NCBI RefSeq assembly: GCF_900130035.1
Contig: NZ_FQXQ01000003.1
Location: 521,751-585,750, forward strand
Source of the DNA: Wenyingzhuangia marina
GTDB lineage: Bacteria > Bacteroidota > Bacteroidia > Flavobacteriales > Flavobacteriaceae
Length of the DNA stretch: 64,000 nt
Direction of reading: 5' to 3'
Under the pieces are notes generated by a model. That model was not told the DNA's origin and searched no databases. It was given only the letters and a program-made list of their open reading frames with translations. Shown here in pieces: positions 35,019-44,807 of the stretch (position 1 is the stretch's first letter; each line of letters opens with the position of its first letter). The translations under genes were made by a program, and so were the position numbers.

Positions 35019-36065
35019 TTATCTATTGTCTGATTCTTCTTTGCGACCTTCAATAATCAACTCGTTGGCTTCTTGCATCAAATTAGAAGATATATTGTGA
35101 GAAGTAGGTTTTGTTTGATCTATGCAAAAATCTACATAAAGTGGTAAGTGATCAGAATTGATAGATTCGAGTGTTTTTATTGTTCGAACTTTAATGTTAT
35201 TAGAGTGATATATCAAATCCAAAGGAATTTTAAAAAAACGATATTTGGCAGGAAACGTAGAAATAAATCCTCTTCCTTTTCTAGCATCTTTTAATCCTGA
35301 TATTTTAGTAAACATTTTGGTAATTCTAGACCAAGCAACACTATTAAAATCTCCAATAACCACTGTGGGTAATGTTTGTTTTTTTACTGTTTTGGCTATA
35401 GAAAGTAATTCTCCATCTTTTTCTTTAGAGTTAGATTCTTCTGTAGGACTTGCTGGGGGTGGATGGATTCCATAAAACATAAAAGGAATTCCGTTGTTGG
35501 TTTTTATTTTTGCAGCAATGCTAGGAATGTCATCAGAAATAAAATAATTTACCTTAAGATCTTCAATTTCTAATTTGGTATAAAAATGCATTCCATAGGT
35601 GTTTTCTAACGCTACTTTTTTATAGTTAGGATAATTATCTTCTATTTTTTCTAAAGCATGTTCCCAATCTTTATTGCTTTCAAGGGTTAACAAGATATCT
35701 GGTTGATACTTGGCTATCAAATCAATTAAAAGATGATATTCTTTGTTAAACTGATATACATTTACTGAAATGATAGAAATAAAATCATCACAATCCGTAA
35801 TTACTTTTTTGTTTCTTAAAGCAACATAAGGATATAAAATTTTGATATTATGAGCAATAGTAATTGATAAAATTAGCTGAGCTACAATAAAATAATAAGT
35901 AGGTTCTAAGTATAAGAATCCGAATAATAAGATAAAAACTTGAAAAACGGTAAGGTGTATTTTACCAAAACTAGCAATTCTAAAAATCCAATGTTGGTGA
36001 GGAACTTTTGGTAAAAAAGTAAACACAATCATTAATATGTTTAATGTGTAATAAACAGCTTCCAT
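35019..36065 (-). CDS. Membrane-anchored endonuclease/exonuclease/phosphatase family protein
   Basis: 348 residues. Three N-terminal hydrophobic segments (to about 80) precede an EEP catalytic domain: NVYQFNKEY, ESNKDWEHAL (Glu), GIHPPPAS, VIGDFNSVAWS (Asp/Asn) and NSDHLPLYVDF (Asp-His). All usual metal and catalytic positions look present. The substrate could be nucleic acid, phospholipid or a sugar phosphate. Genes on both sides are on the same strand with gaps of 24 and 50 bp. Confidence 0.85.
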   Translation of the reverse strand: MEAVYYTLNILMIVFTFLPKVPHQHWIFRIASFGKIHLTVFQVFILLFGFLYLEPTYYFIVAQLILSITIAHNIKILYPYVALRNKKVITDCDDFISIISVNVYQFNKEYHLLIDLIAKYQPDILLTLESNKDWEHALEKIEDNYPNYKKVALENTYGMHFYTKLEIEDLKVNYFISDDIPSIAAKIKTNNGIPFMFYGIHPPPASPTEESNSKEKDGELLSIAKTVKKQTLPTVVIGDFNSVAWSRITKMFTKISGLKDARKGRGFISTFPAKYRFFKIPLDLIYHSNNIKVRTIKTLESINSDHLPLYVDFCIDQTKPTSHNISSNLMQEANELIIEGRKEESDNR

Positions 36066-36089
36066 TAATTATTTGGTTGTGATTTTAAA

Positions 36090-37325
36090 TTAATACCAAC
36101 GTTTTTTCTTGGCTTTAGAAGCTTCAGATTTACGACCTTTTTTATACTTGCTTCCTTGTTTTTTATGTACTTCTGGTTTGGCAGCAGGATCTAATGGATA
36201 AGGATGATTTTCTTCAACAGTAATAAATTTCCCCATTAGTTGTTGAATGTCTTTTAAATAAGGTTTTTCATCGGCAGAACAAAAGGCTACAGCACGTCCT
36301 TCTTTTCCTGCGCGACCCGTACGACCAATTCTGTGCACATAACTTTCTGGAATGTTAGGCAAATCAAAATTGATTACAATATCTAAATCTGGAATATCAA
36401 TTCCACGAGCAGCTACATCAGTTGCAATTAAAATATTAACATCTTTGTTTTTAAACTTATTCAATGCCTTGGTTCTAGCAGCTTGTGTTTTATCACCGTG
36501 AATGGTATCAACCTTATATTTATTTTTTAACAAGGTTTCTTCTAATTTATCAACCCCAAACTTGGTACGTCTAAAAATGATAATATTTCCGTGTAAATTG
36601 TTTCTTAACAAGTGCAAACACAATTCTATTTTTTTAGGTTTTGGCACCATGTATAACTCTTGATTCACTGTTTTGGCAGCAGAAGATATAGCTGAAACCG
36701 ATACTTTTTCAGGCTCTGTTAATAATTCTTTGGCCAAAGCTTCAATTTTAGGAGGCATGGTGGCAGAAAATAGAAGCGTTTGTTTTTGTTTAGGACACAA
36801 ACGTTCAATTTTTTTAACATCATCAATAAAGCCCATGTCTAACATCATGTCGGCTTCATCTAACACTAAAATCTGAATGTAATCTAAGTTTAAAACATCT
36901 CTTTTGTGTAAATCTAACAAACGACCAGGAGTAGCAATTAAAATATCGACTCCTTTTTTTAGTTGATCTATTTGTGGTTCCATAGACATTCCACCGTATA
37001 CAGAAGTAGTTCTTAAATTGGTGTAAGTACTGTAACTTTTAAAGTTTTCTTCTATTTGTACAGCCAATTCACGAGTAGGACTCACCACCAAAGCTTTTAT
37101 TTTTTTGTCTTTTTTACTAGCATCTGTTTGCGAAAACAAACGATCTAAAATAGGCAAGGCAAAAGCAGCAGTTTTTCCAGTTCCTGTCTGGGCACTACCA
37201 ATAACATCTATTCCATCTAAAACCAAAGGAATGGTGGCTTGTTGAATAGGAGTAGGAGTGGTGTAGTTTTGCTCTGCTACCGCTTTTAAAATTTTAGCGT
37301 TTAAGTGTAAGTCTTTAAATGTCAT
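36090..37325 (-). CDS. DEAD-box RNA helicase (RhlE-like)
   Basis: 411 residues. All helicase motifs are present: Q motif TPTPIQQATIP, Walker A SAQTGTGKT, PTRELAVQI, DEAD in VLDEADMM, SAT, and HRIGRTGR. The C-terminal tail is basic (KKQGSKYKKGRKSEASKAKKKRWY), which favours RNA binding. It fits RhlE-type cold-shock and ribosome-assembly helicases. It starts the minus-strand run towards the EEP gene. Confidence 0.93.
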   Translation of the reverse strand: MTFKDLHLNAKILKAVAEQNYTTPTPIQQATIPLVLDGIDVIGSAQTGTGKTAAFALPILDRLFSQTDASKKDKKIKALVVSPTRELAVQIEENFKSYSTYTNLRTTSVYGGMSMEPQIDQLKKGVDILIATPGRLLDLHKRDVLNLDYIQILVLDEADMMLDMGFIDDVKKIERLCPKQKQTLLFSATMPPKIEALAKELLTEPEKVSVSAISSAAKTVNQELYMVPKPKKIELCLHLLRNNLHGNIIIFRRTKFGVDKLEETLLKNKYKVDTIHGDKTQAARTKALNKFKNKDVNILIATDVAARGIDIPDLDIVINFDLPNIPESYVHRIGRTGRAGKEGRAVAFCSADEKPYLKDIQQLMGKFITVEENHPYPLDPAAKPEVHKKQGSKYKKGRKSEASKAKKKRWY

Positions 37326-37449
37326 AAATAGTGTTTACTAGTCTTGCAAAGATAGGGAAGTTGTTAGTAATATGTGTGTAAGTATTTTTATCTAATTTGT
37401 TTAGAGCGTAATATTGATTGTATCTTTAAGAATTGACAAAATTGCACAC

Positions 37450-38526
37450 ATGAAAAATATTTTTATTATAGGAAACGGCTTTGATTTGGCACATGGGTAT
37501 GATACTGATTATGCTTCTTTTATTAGGTATTTAATCGATAATGATAAACTAATAGAAAAAATTAACACTAGAGAGGGAGAAAGAACAGTTGTAAGGAATC
37601 CTGGGGCTAGTAGAGCTACACATAATTCAACATTTACAACAAATAAAAATGGTTTGAATGTGAAATATGAAATGTTTATTGATAATGAATTTTTAAAAGA
37701 GATTATATTTAAAACCAACATAGAGAAGTGGTGTGATATTGAAGTTTTGTATTATGAATTATTAAAACCGTCAAAGAATCCCAAAAAACTAAATAATGAA
37801 CTAAGTCAAGTTAAAAATGAATTAGAAAAATATTTATGTCAATTTAATAAAGAACAAAATGTCATCGCAGAATTCTCTTCTTTCTTTGAGAAAATAGGAA
37901 AAGGCAGAGACAATTTGGTATTGAATTTTAATTATACCAATACATTTGAACGTCTTTATAAAAATAAAATAGATAGTATAGAAGTGTTAAATTTTCACGG
38001 TCAGTTAAATAGCAAAACAAATCCTATTATTTTTGGTTATGCACCCACAGAAGAGGAAACTAAAGTTTTAATTAATAAAAATGATAATGAGTATTTAAAA
38101 AATATCAAACGTTATTATTATAAACAAACTCAGAACGAAAATAAGCTTAATGAGTTCTTGGAAAAATCAGATAAAAATATTGTGAATTCAGAAGAGATTA
38201 ATGTTTTTGTGCTAGGTCATTCCTGTGGTGTTTCAGATAGAAAAATACTGAATGATATATTTACGGACAAAAATGTAAAAAATATTAACATCATGTATTA
38301 TAAAGATTATCAAGGATATTTTGATACGTTGGTAAATATAGATAGGGTGATAGGTAAAGAAAGTAATTATGGTGTGATTAGAAATTTTGAATTGTCATTA
38401 CAAGCTCCACAAAAGAATGATGTTGAGGATATAAAAGTAAACTTTAATAATAAACTAAATGTTTTGGTTAAAGAACTACCCGTAGAGATAAAGAAAACAT
38501 ATCCAACATTTAAAATAAATAGTTAA
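37450..38526 (+). CDS. AbiH-family abortive infection protein
   Basis: 358 residues. The start MKNIFIIGNGFDLAHGYDTDYASFIRYL is the AbiH hallmark (NGFDxxHG). LNFNYTNTFE and FVLGHSCGVSDRKIL are later conserved blocks. AbiH proteins give phage resistance by abortive infection in lactococci; the mechanism is unknown. The ATG at 37450 is chosen over an in-frame start at 37414 because the family motif begins there. It has no partner toxin, antitoxin or recombinase nearby and sits between a helicase and an acetyltransferase. Confidence 0.85.
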   Translation: MKNIFIIGNGFDLAHGYDTDYASFIRYLIDNDKLIEKINTREGERTVVRNPGASRATHNSTFTTNKNGLNVKYEMFIDNEFLKEIIFKTNIEKWCDIEVLYYELLKPSKNPKKLNNELSQVKNELEKYLCQFNKEQNVIAEFSSFFEKIGKGRDNLVLNFNYTNTFERLYKNKIDSIEVLNFHGQLNSKTNPIIFGYAPTEEETKVLINKNDNEYLKNIKRYYYKQTQNENKLNEFLEKSDKNIVNSEEINVFVLGHSCGVSDRKILNDIFTDKNVKNINIMYYKDYQGYFDTLVNIDRVIGKESNYGVIRNFELSLQAPQKNDVEDIKVNFNNKLNVLVKELPVEIKKTYPTFKINS

Positions 38527-38546
38527 TTAAAATTGGAAACAAAACA

Positions 38547-39005
38547 ATGTCATTAAACATACAAGTAAAATATTTTTCTGAATTAACCACTCAGGAGCTA
38601 TACGGAATACTACAATTAAGAAGTGAGGTTTTTGTGGTAGAACAAAATTGTGTGTACCAAGACATAGATGGGAAAGATGAAAAAGCTTTACATGTATTAG
38701 GTTATAAAAATCAAAAAATAATTGCTTATACACGTGTTTTTAAATCGGGAGATTATTTTGAAAGGGCAAGTATTGGTAGGGTAGTAGTGGCTAAAAAAGA
38801 ACGTTCTTTTAAATATGGTTATGCTATTGTAAATAAATCCATAAAGATAATTGAAGATCAATTAAAAGAAGAGAAAATAAAAATTTCAGCCCAATTGTAT
38901 TTAAAATATTTTTATAACAATTTGGGATTTATAGAAGAAGGAAATCAGTATTTGGAAGATGGAATTCCACATATTGCCATGATAAAATCCAAAGAGCTAT
39001 CTTAA
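38547..39005 (+). CDS. ElaA-like GNAT acetyltransferase
   Basis: 152 residues. The ElaA start (QVKYFSELTTQELYGILQLRSEVFVVEQNCVYQDIDGKDEKALHVLG) is followed by IGRVVVAKKERSFKYGYAI, the acetyl-CoA-binding loop of GNAT enzymes. It follows the AbiH gene by 20 bp but is a housekeeping-type gene in many genomes. The substrate is unknown. Confidence 0.88.
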   Translation: MSLNIQVKYFSELTTQELYGILQLRSEVFVVEQNCVYQDIDGKDEKALHVLGYKNQKIIAYTRVFKSGDYFERASIGRVVVAKKERSFKYGYAIVNKSIKIIEDQLKEEKIKISAQLYLKYFYNNLGFIEEGNQYLEDGIPHIAMIKSKELS

Positions 39006-39025
39006 TTTTGGAGACGATATTAAAT

Positions 39026-39059
39026 AAAAAATGAATGTATTTAAATACATTCATTTTTT
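39026..39059. terminator. Bidirectional terminator between convergent genes
   Basis: A perfect 34-bp palindrome (17-bp arms) with A6 and T6 ends, between the acetyltransferase and peptidase genes. Confidence 0.85.
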
Positions 39060-39091
39060 ATTCTTTAAATCACTTAAAAAGTGGTTTATCA

Positions 39092-40276
39092 CTATTTTTT
39101 ATAAATATTTTTAGGAATGGCATGTTTGTTTAATAACAAAGCAGTGCTTTTGTATTTTACATATTCTTTGGTTACATATAAATATCCGTTATAGTCGTTA
39201 GATTGTCCCCAAGAGTTTTTTACAATATAATATTCTTTATCATTTTGGTCTTTTGCCAAACCAATAATTTGCATTCCATGATCATCTGTAGTTGTGTAAT
39301 TGTCAAATGCTTTTTGTCTCATTTCAACAGTAACGTTTAATTCAGGTTTTGGACCGTTAAACATGGTGTTACGTTCTTCAGTAGTCATATTTTTGTAGTC
39401 AACAGCTGGTACATAAGCCACACCATTTTTCCAACTAAAGTATTTTTCACTTACATCAGTTGCCCATCCAACAGAATATCCTTTTTTAAGAGCGTTGTCT
39501 ATAGAAGCAGTTAAATCTTCCATGTTTACATTATAAGCATAATCAAAACTCCAGTTGTCTGGAACTGCTAAAAATACATTTTGATATACAGGTTCACTAG
39601 GAATACAAGTCATTTCTATATAATCATTGGCATTTAATCCAATTACTTTATTGGCAAATTCTTTAGGAGTATATGTTTTTCCTTCGTATTCAAAATGTTC
39701 AGGAACTTTTCCTAAATAAGAATCAACCACGGCAGTAAAAGCCTCTAACCAGTTTGGTGTTAATTCTCCATTTTTGTTTTGAATTACACCATCAAGCATT
39801 CCTTTTAAAATAGCTTGCATTTCACCAAATTTGTTGTAATCAGTTCCATAGTTTAAACCAGTATAAACTTCTTGTGGTAAAGCTCCGTATTTTTTGTAGA
39901 TGTTGATCACATCATGTAAAGCTCCACCATCACCCCAAGCTACATGTCCATGCATACGAACATAATTAATGGCTTTTTCTATGTATACACATCTGGCAGT
40001 ATAAATTTCTGAAATATCAACAGCTTTTTTACCATTCTTAATCATTTCTGATTCAATAAAAGAGTTTCCAGAATAACTCCAACAAGTACCACTACTTCCT
40101 TGGTTTTTAACGGAGGTAGTTTCTAAGTTGATGACATCAGTAAATTGAAAACTTTCTTTGGATACAGTACTTTTGTTAGCGTCTAAAGATTTAATTAAGT
40201 CTACCTGAGCAGATGAACCAATAGTAACAAAGGAAATCAGTAGAAAAGTTTTTAGGTTATTTTTTAGGGATTTCAT
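39092..40276 (-). CDS. Secreted C1-family (papain-like/bleomycin hydrolase type) peptidase
   Basis: 394 residues with a signal peptide ending near SSAQ. The triad is Cys65 in SSGTCWSYSG, His333 in DDHGMQI and Asn354 in KNSWG. The bleomycin-hydrolase-like features MIGLA-type (QIIGLAKD) and YNVNMEDL are present. Bacterial relatives are aminopeptidase C-like; the signal peptide makes it periplasmic or exported. It stands alone with a 255-bp upstream gap. Confidence 0.88.
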   Translation of the reverse strand: MKSLKNNLKTFLLISFVTIGSSAQVDLIKSLDANKSTVSKESFQFTDVINLETTSVKNQGSSGTCWSYSGNSFIESEMIKNGKKAVDISEIYTARCVYIEKAINYVRMHGHVAWGDGGALHDVINIYKKYGALPQEVYTGLNYGTDYNKFGEMQAILKGMLDGVIQNKNGELTPNWLEAFTAVVDSYLGKVPEHFEYEGKTYTPKEFANKVIGLNANDYIEMTCIPSEPVYQNVFLAVPDNWSFDYAYNVNMEDLTASIDNALKKGYSVGWATDVSEKYFSWKNGVAYVPAVDYKNMTTEERNTMFNGPKPELNVTVEMRQKAFDNYTTTDDHGMQIIGLAKDQNDKEYYIVKNSWGQSNDYNGYLYVTKEYVKYKSTALLLNKHAIPKNIYKK

Positions 40277-40478
40277 AAAATAAAATAGGGTTTATATATT
40301 TTTTAATAACTTCACTTTTTAACATTTAATAATATCAAAAAAAACGAATGATTTATTAAATGTTAACAGATGTGAATTTGAGGTAAATATAGCTAAAACA
40401 CCAGTGTTATAGAGGTAATGAAATCATTTTTAAGCATATGTTAAGAGCTAAAAAGTATTTTATTATTATATAAAAGAC

Positions 40479-40507
40479 AAAGGCATTGAAGTAATATCAA
40501 TGCCTTT
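40479..40507. terminator. Terminator downstream of the FrnE-like gene
   Basis: AAAGGCATTGA (40479-40489) and TCAATGCCTTT (40497-40507) form an 11-bp stem with a 7-nt loop, flanked by an A-rich left side and a T run on the right. The rest of the 40277-40478 gap is AT-rich with nothing recognisable. Confidence 0.75.
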
Positions 40508-40531
40508 ATTTTTTTTAGGAAAATTCTGTTC

Positions 40532-41281
40532 CTAAGAGTGATTAGAAATCTGTTCTTTAAATATTTTTAAACGTGCTTCTAAATCTTTGTAGTTAGTAAA
40601 TCCGTTACTTAAATAAGCTTTTTTCCCTCCTCCTTGAATTACTAAACATGGCATTCCGCTAATGCCACTTTTAGCAAAAGTTTCAAAATCTTGTTTGGCT
40701 AAATTTAAGTATTTGTCTTCTTTCATTTGAGATGTAAAATTCTCAAAATCATAATCAATAACTGAGATAGCTTCTTTGTAGGAGTTTATTTCTCTTACAT
40801 CTTTGGCATCAAGATTAATGGTTTTTAACAATAGTTCAGCAAAATCTAAAGCCTTGTTTGGAGCATTTTCTTTAATAATGCTTAAAGCAATGGCAGGAAA
40901 AGTAGAATCTAACCAAATATTGTCTTCTGTTTCAAGTTTGTTTACAAATGCTTGACCAAATTTTACTCCCGAAACTTCTTCTACGCTCCTAAAGGCTCCA
41001 TCTTTAACGTAAGGAGCAATGTCATTAATTTTTCCTATTCTGTTTCCTAAAAACAATCCACCACTAATTACTTCAAAGGCGATATCATCAGTATGATTTT
41101 TTTTGAATTCCTGAAACGGTTTAGAAAAACCATAACACCAACCACAAAAAGCATCGTAGTAATATGTGATTTTTAATTCTTTTATTTTTTCAATTTTGTT
41201 GTTTTCTAGAGAACTTTTCTCATTATTATTTGGAGAACAAATTCCTGTATTGATATCACAATAATTGTCTTTAGTATCCAT
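40532..41281 (-). CDS. DsbA/FrnE-like thioredoxin-fold oxidoreductase
   Basis: 249 residues. The redox site is FCGWC (Cys46, Cys49) and the cis-Pro loop is GISGMPCLVIQ. No signal peptide is seen, so it is a cytosolic FrnE-type protein. The N-terminal 30 residues are an added Cys-bearing tail (NYCDINTGICSPNNN), a short CxxxxxxC motif that I have seen at the N-terminus of other Bacteroidota redox proteins. Role: thiol exchange or disulfide isomerisation under oxidative stress, inferred from the family. Confidence 0.85.
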   Translation of the reverse strand: MDTKDNYCDINTGICSPNNNEKSSLENNKIEKIKELKITYYYDAFCGWCYGFSKPFQEFKKNHTDDIAFEVISGGLFLGNRIGKINDIAPYVKDGAFRSVEEVSGVKFGQAFVNKLETEDNIWLDSTFPAIALSIIKENAPNKALDFAELLLKTINLDAKDVREINSYKEAISVIDYDFENFTSQMKEDKYLNLAKQDFETFAKSGISGMPCLVIQGGGKKAYLSNGFTNYKDLEARLKIFKEQISNHS

Positions 41282-41353
41282 TTTTTATTGATTTTGGATG
41301 TTGGTCGGTAAATTATTTTTGAATTACATGATGAGATTAATTCCTAATTCAGT

Positions 41354-42817
41354 TTATATCCCATCAATAAAACTCTCAAAAGAATCTTTAAATCCGTAAC
41401 CTTCTGTCAATTCTACTTTGGTTAATTTTTTATGTTCTACCAATGCCCACAACACAAATTCTTTAAAAAAGGCGAGATCTTTTTTGTCTAAATCAGGTTG
41501 ATATTCTGTCAGTAAATCTGTCAAAGGAGTGATGTATTCTAATTGTTGTTCGTACTCTTTGTCTGTTAAATCATTGGCCAATTCAAAATCATCACCAGCT
41601 ATAAACCATTTAATGATATCATCATAAGGAGTACTAGCATCTTTTCTAACTAACTTTTCAATGGTAGGAAAATAATTTGGAAATAAGGTTTTAATGGCAT
41701 CGTTGATTAAAGTTTCTGCTACCGATGCCGCTCCTTCTTGCTCTCCTTCATACACCAATTCAACTTTTCCGTTAATAGCGGGAATAATACCCATAAAATC
41801 ACTCAAACGAATGCTTGTTTTTTGATCTCCATTGGCTAACATTCTTAATTCAGCCGTACTCATTAAGTTTTCATAAGCAGAAATACTCAAACGGGCACTC
41901 ACGCCACTTTTTACATCTACATATTCACTTTTCCTAGCTTCAAAACCAATTTGTTCCAATAAATCTTTAGCAAGTTCTGGTACATAAATATTTTTAGCTT
42001 GATTTTCTTCTAATTTTGCCTCTTGCTGTGTAATGGCTTTAGCAATCTGAATATTATCTGGATAATGCGTTAAAATTTGAGAACCAATTCTATCTTTTAA
42101 GGGCGTTATAATACTTCCTCTGTTGGTATAATCTTCAGGGTTGGCCGTAAATACAAATTGCATGTCTAAATCAAAACGAAGTTTAAAACCACGAATCTGA
42201 ATATCTCCTTCTTGTAAAATATTGAATAATGCCACTTGAATTCTAGCTTGTAAATCGGGTAATTCGTTAATCACAAAAATAGAACGGTTGGCTCTTGGAA
42301 TCATTCCGTAGTGAATAACTCTATCATCAGCATATGATAACTTTAAGTTGGCCGCTTTAATAGGATCAACATCTCCAATAATATCTGCTACAGTTACATC
42401 AGGAGTGGCTAATTTTTCTGCAAAACGCTCCGATCTGTGTAGCCAAGTAATAGGAGTTTCATCACCTTTTTCAGCAATCAATTCTTTGGCAAAACGAGAA
42501 ATGGGTTTTAAAGGATCATCATTAATTTCAGAACCAGTCACCACAGGAATATATTCATCTAACAAATTCACCATCTGACGTGCCAAACGTGTTTTTGCTT
42601 GTCCACGCAATCCTAATAAGTTGATGTTGTGTTTAGATAAAATAGCACGTTCCAGTTGTGGAATTACCGTGTTTTCATATCCATGAACGCCTGTAAACGT
42701 GTCTTGTTGTGCTTTTTTTAGGTTGATTAAATTATTTCTTAACTCTTCTTTAATGCTTTTATATTGATAACCAGCAGCTTTTAAGGCTCCTAAGGTTTTG
42801 ATATTTGGTTGTTTCAT
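41354..42817 (-). CDS. MoxR/Mg-chelatase-type AAA+ ATPase
   Basis: 487 residues from the ATG at 42817 (MKQPNIKTLGALKAAGYQ); a longer frame opening at 42862 would overlap the upstream VWA gene. The P-loop is LLGLRGQAKTRL, where the usual Gly before Lys is Ala. Walker B/sensor blocks are IFVINELPDL and FTANPEDYTNRGSIITPL. It belongs to the Mg-chelatase ChlI/BchI branch of MoxR-like ATPases and is paired with a VWA protein, so it acts as a chaperone-like or metal-inserting ATPase of unknown client. Confidence 0.85.
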   Translation of the reverse strand: MKQPNIKTLGALKAAGYQYKSIKEELRNNLINLKKAQQDTFTGVHGYENTVIPQLERAILSKHNINLLGLRGQAKTRLARQMVNLLDEYIPVVTGSEINDDPLKPISRFAKELIAEKGDETPITWLHRSERFAEKLATPDVTVADIIGDVDPIKAANLKLSYADDRVIHYGMIPRANRSIFVINELPDLQARIQVALFNILQEGDIQIRGFKLRFDLDMQFVFTANPEDYTNRGSIITPLKDRIGSQILTHYPDNIQIAKAITQQEAKLEENQAKNIYVPELAKDLLEQIGFEARKSEYVDVKSGVSARLSISAYENLMSTAELRMLANGDQKTSIRLSDFMGIIPAINGKVELVYEGEQEGAASVAETLINDAIKTLFPNYFPTIEKLVRKDASTPYDDIIKWFIAGDDFELANDLTDKEYEQQLEYITPLTDLLTEYQPDLDKKDLAFFKEFVLWALVEHKKLTKVELTEGYGFKDSFESFIDGI

Positions 42818-42818
42818 A

Positions 42819-43949
42819 TTATCCTTTAATTCTTTTTTTTCTGTTTTGTTCGTAATCTTCAAAAATCATTTCTCCTAGTCCTTGTAAACCTGTGTAAAAG
42901 GCTTTTCCTTGATTGGCTTGGGTAAAGGCTCTTACAAATTGCATTAAATAAGGATCTTTTGCAATCATAAAAGTGGTGATAGGGATGTGAAGTTTACGTG
43001 CTTGACTCGCTTTATCGTAACATTTACGAACAATATGTTGATCTAATCCATTACTGTTTTTATAATATCTACCATCAGGCAAACGCAAACAACTTGGTTT
43101 TCCATCGGTAATCATAAAAATTTGTTTGTTGGTGTTTTTTTTACGTCTTAATAAATCCATAGCCAATTCTAATCCCGCAACCGTATTGGTATGATAAGGT
43201 CCTACTTGTAAATAGGGGAGGTCTTGAATGGAAATTCGCCAAGAATCATTTCCAAATACAATAATATCTAACGTGTCTTTTGGATAACGAGTGGTAATGA
43301 GTTCTGCCAATGCCATGGCTACTTTTTTAGCTGGAGTAATTCGGTCTTCTCCATATAAAATCATACTGTGGCTAATGTCAATCATCAAAACCGTACTCAT
43401 TTGAGATTTATGTGTGGTTTCATTCACCACCAAATCTTCTTCGTGTAGTTGAAAACCATCTGCAATACCGTTATTGATTTGGGCATTACGAATACTTTCG
43501 GTCATAGAAACCTGATCTAAGCTATCACCAAATTGATAAGCCCTAGTTTCTCCAGTCGTTTCATCACCAGTACCTATTTTTTTTGTGTTGTGATTTCCAG
43601 ATCCAGATTTTTTGAGTTTTCCAAAAATCTGATTCAACGCTCTTTGACGAATGGCTCTTTCTGTTTTGGCAGTAATCCCTGTTCCTGAATTTCCATCGGG
43701 TTTTACACGTTCTTGAATGAATCCTTTTTCAAATAAATCACGTTTGAAATCTTCTAAAGTATACTCTGGGGTTGTAATCTCGTAGGTTTTGTCTAATTGT
43801 TCTAGCCAATTAAAAGCCTCATCAACATCACCAGAAGTATGGGTAATCAATTCTTTAAAAATATCTAAAAACTTGTCGAAAATACTCAGTTCTGGAGCTT
43901 CATATTTTTTAAAAACAAAACCGGTATAAGTACTATCTCTGTTGTTCAT
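42819..43949 (-). CDS. VWA-domain protein, partner of the MoxR-like ATPase
   Basis: 376 residues. A helical N-terminal domain (1-180) leads to a von Willebrand A domain with an intact MIDAS (VLMIDISHSM, a Thr/Ser near ITTR, and FMITDGKPSC). It ends 1 bp before the ATPase start, so the two are one transcription unit. In known pairs the VWA protein is the ATPase's adaptor. The target is not identified. Confidence 0.87.
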   Translation of the reverse strand: MNNRDSTYTGFVFKKYEAPELSIFDKFLDIFKELITHTSGDVDEAFNWLEQLDKTYEITTPEYTLEDFKRDLFEKGFIQERVKPDGNSGTGITAKTERAIRQRALNQIFGKLKKSGSGNHNTKKIGTGDETTGETRAYQFGDSLDQVSMTESIRNAQINNGIADGFQLHEEDLVVNETTHKSQMSTVLMIDISHSMILYGEDRITPAKKVAMALAELITTRYPKDTLDIIVFGNDSWRISIQDLPYLQVGPYHTNTVAGLELAMDLLRRKKNTNKQIFMITDGKPSCLRLPDGRYYKNSNGLDQHIVRKCYDKASQARKLHIPITTFMIAKDPYLMQFVRAFTQANQGKAFYTGLQGLGEMIFEDYEQNRKKRIKG

Positions 43950-44055
43950 GGGTTTAATTTTAAATGATGCATAAAGCTGCTACTAAATTTAAGAAATTTA
44001 GTAGTTTGATGGTTTAGTCGTAACAAGATGTGCTTAATTAAGAATTGTTATAAAA

Positions 44056-44781
44056 TTATAACTCTGTAAAAATCTTATTATCTACTTGTTTGCTTACCAC
44101 TACATTTTTTGGACCAAAAGTTCCGTTTAATCGATCAAAAGAAAGTAAAATATTTCCTGCTTTTTGATAATTGTTCCAAGCCATGGTAAACTTAGGCGTT
44201 TTATCATTAAAATTTGGGAAGTAAGACCATTGTTTTACCAAATGTTCTTGTTGATCTACATAAATCAAATATTTGTTCTCAGGGGTTACTCCAACATTTT
44301 CAAAAGTCATTTGCAATACATCTGCTGTATGTCCATCAGGAAGTTTTTCCGTTTCTATATATTTTAAATTTACTCCCGGATCTAATAATTTCCATGGCAT
44401 TACCAACCAATAAGAATCGTTTATCCACCATTCTTTTCCTTGTTGTAATAACTTTTGGGCTTTTTCAGTATCCTCAACTAAAACACCATTTTTAAAAGAT
44501 TTTCCTTTTAAAGTATTGATGTTAACTAAAACGACTAGGTTTTGTTCAGGGTTTTCTACACGAACATCTCCAGACCATTTATCCCAGTATAAAGTTCTTT
44601 TTCCAAAATCCCATTTGATAAAATGAGTATTGTTCCAGTTTTTTACACCTCCCATTTGTTCCATCACTTCCAAAGCTATTTCTTTGGCTTTTTTTGATGA
44701 ATTCTGGGCTTGAATATTTATACTTCCTATTAATAGAAAAGAAAAGAGTAAGATTGATTTTATTTTAGTAGATAATTTCAT
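44056..44781 (-). CDS. Secreted protein of unknown function (LolA-like beta fold)
   Basis: 241 residues with a signal peptide (to AQA/NSS near 26). The body is beta-rich and Trp-rich: KNWNNTHFIKWDFGKRTLYWDKWSGDVRV, WWINDSYWLVMPWKLLDPGV and KQWSYFPNF. This resembles outer-membrane lipoprotein-sorting-like proteins of Bacteroidota (DUF6503-like). No lipobox is seen. It follows the oxidoreductase gene by 26 bp in the same direction and may be co-transcribed. Confidence 0.7.
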   Translation of the reverse strand: MKLSTKIKSILLFSFLLIGSINIQAQNSSKKAKEIALEVMEQMGGVKNWNNTHFIKWDFGKRTLYWDKWSGDVRVENPEQNLVVLVNINTLKGKSFKNGVLVEDTEKAQKLLQQGKEWWINDSYWLVMPWKLLDPGVNLKYIETEKLPDGHTADVLQMTFENVGVTPENKYLIYVDQQEHLVKQWSYFPNFNDKTPKFTMAWNNYQKAGNILLSFDRLNGTFGPKNVVVSKQVDNKIFTEL

Positions 44782-44807
44782 GTTGATTATTATTTAGGAT
44801 TAGAGTT

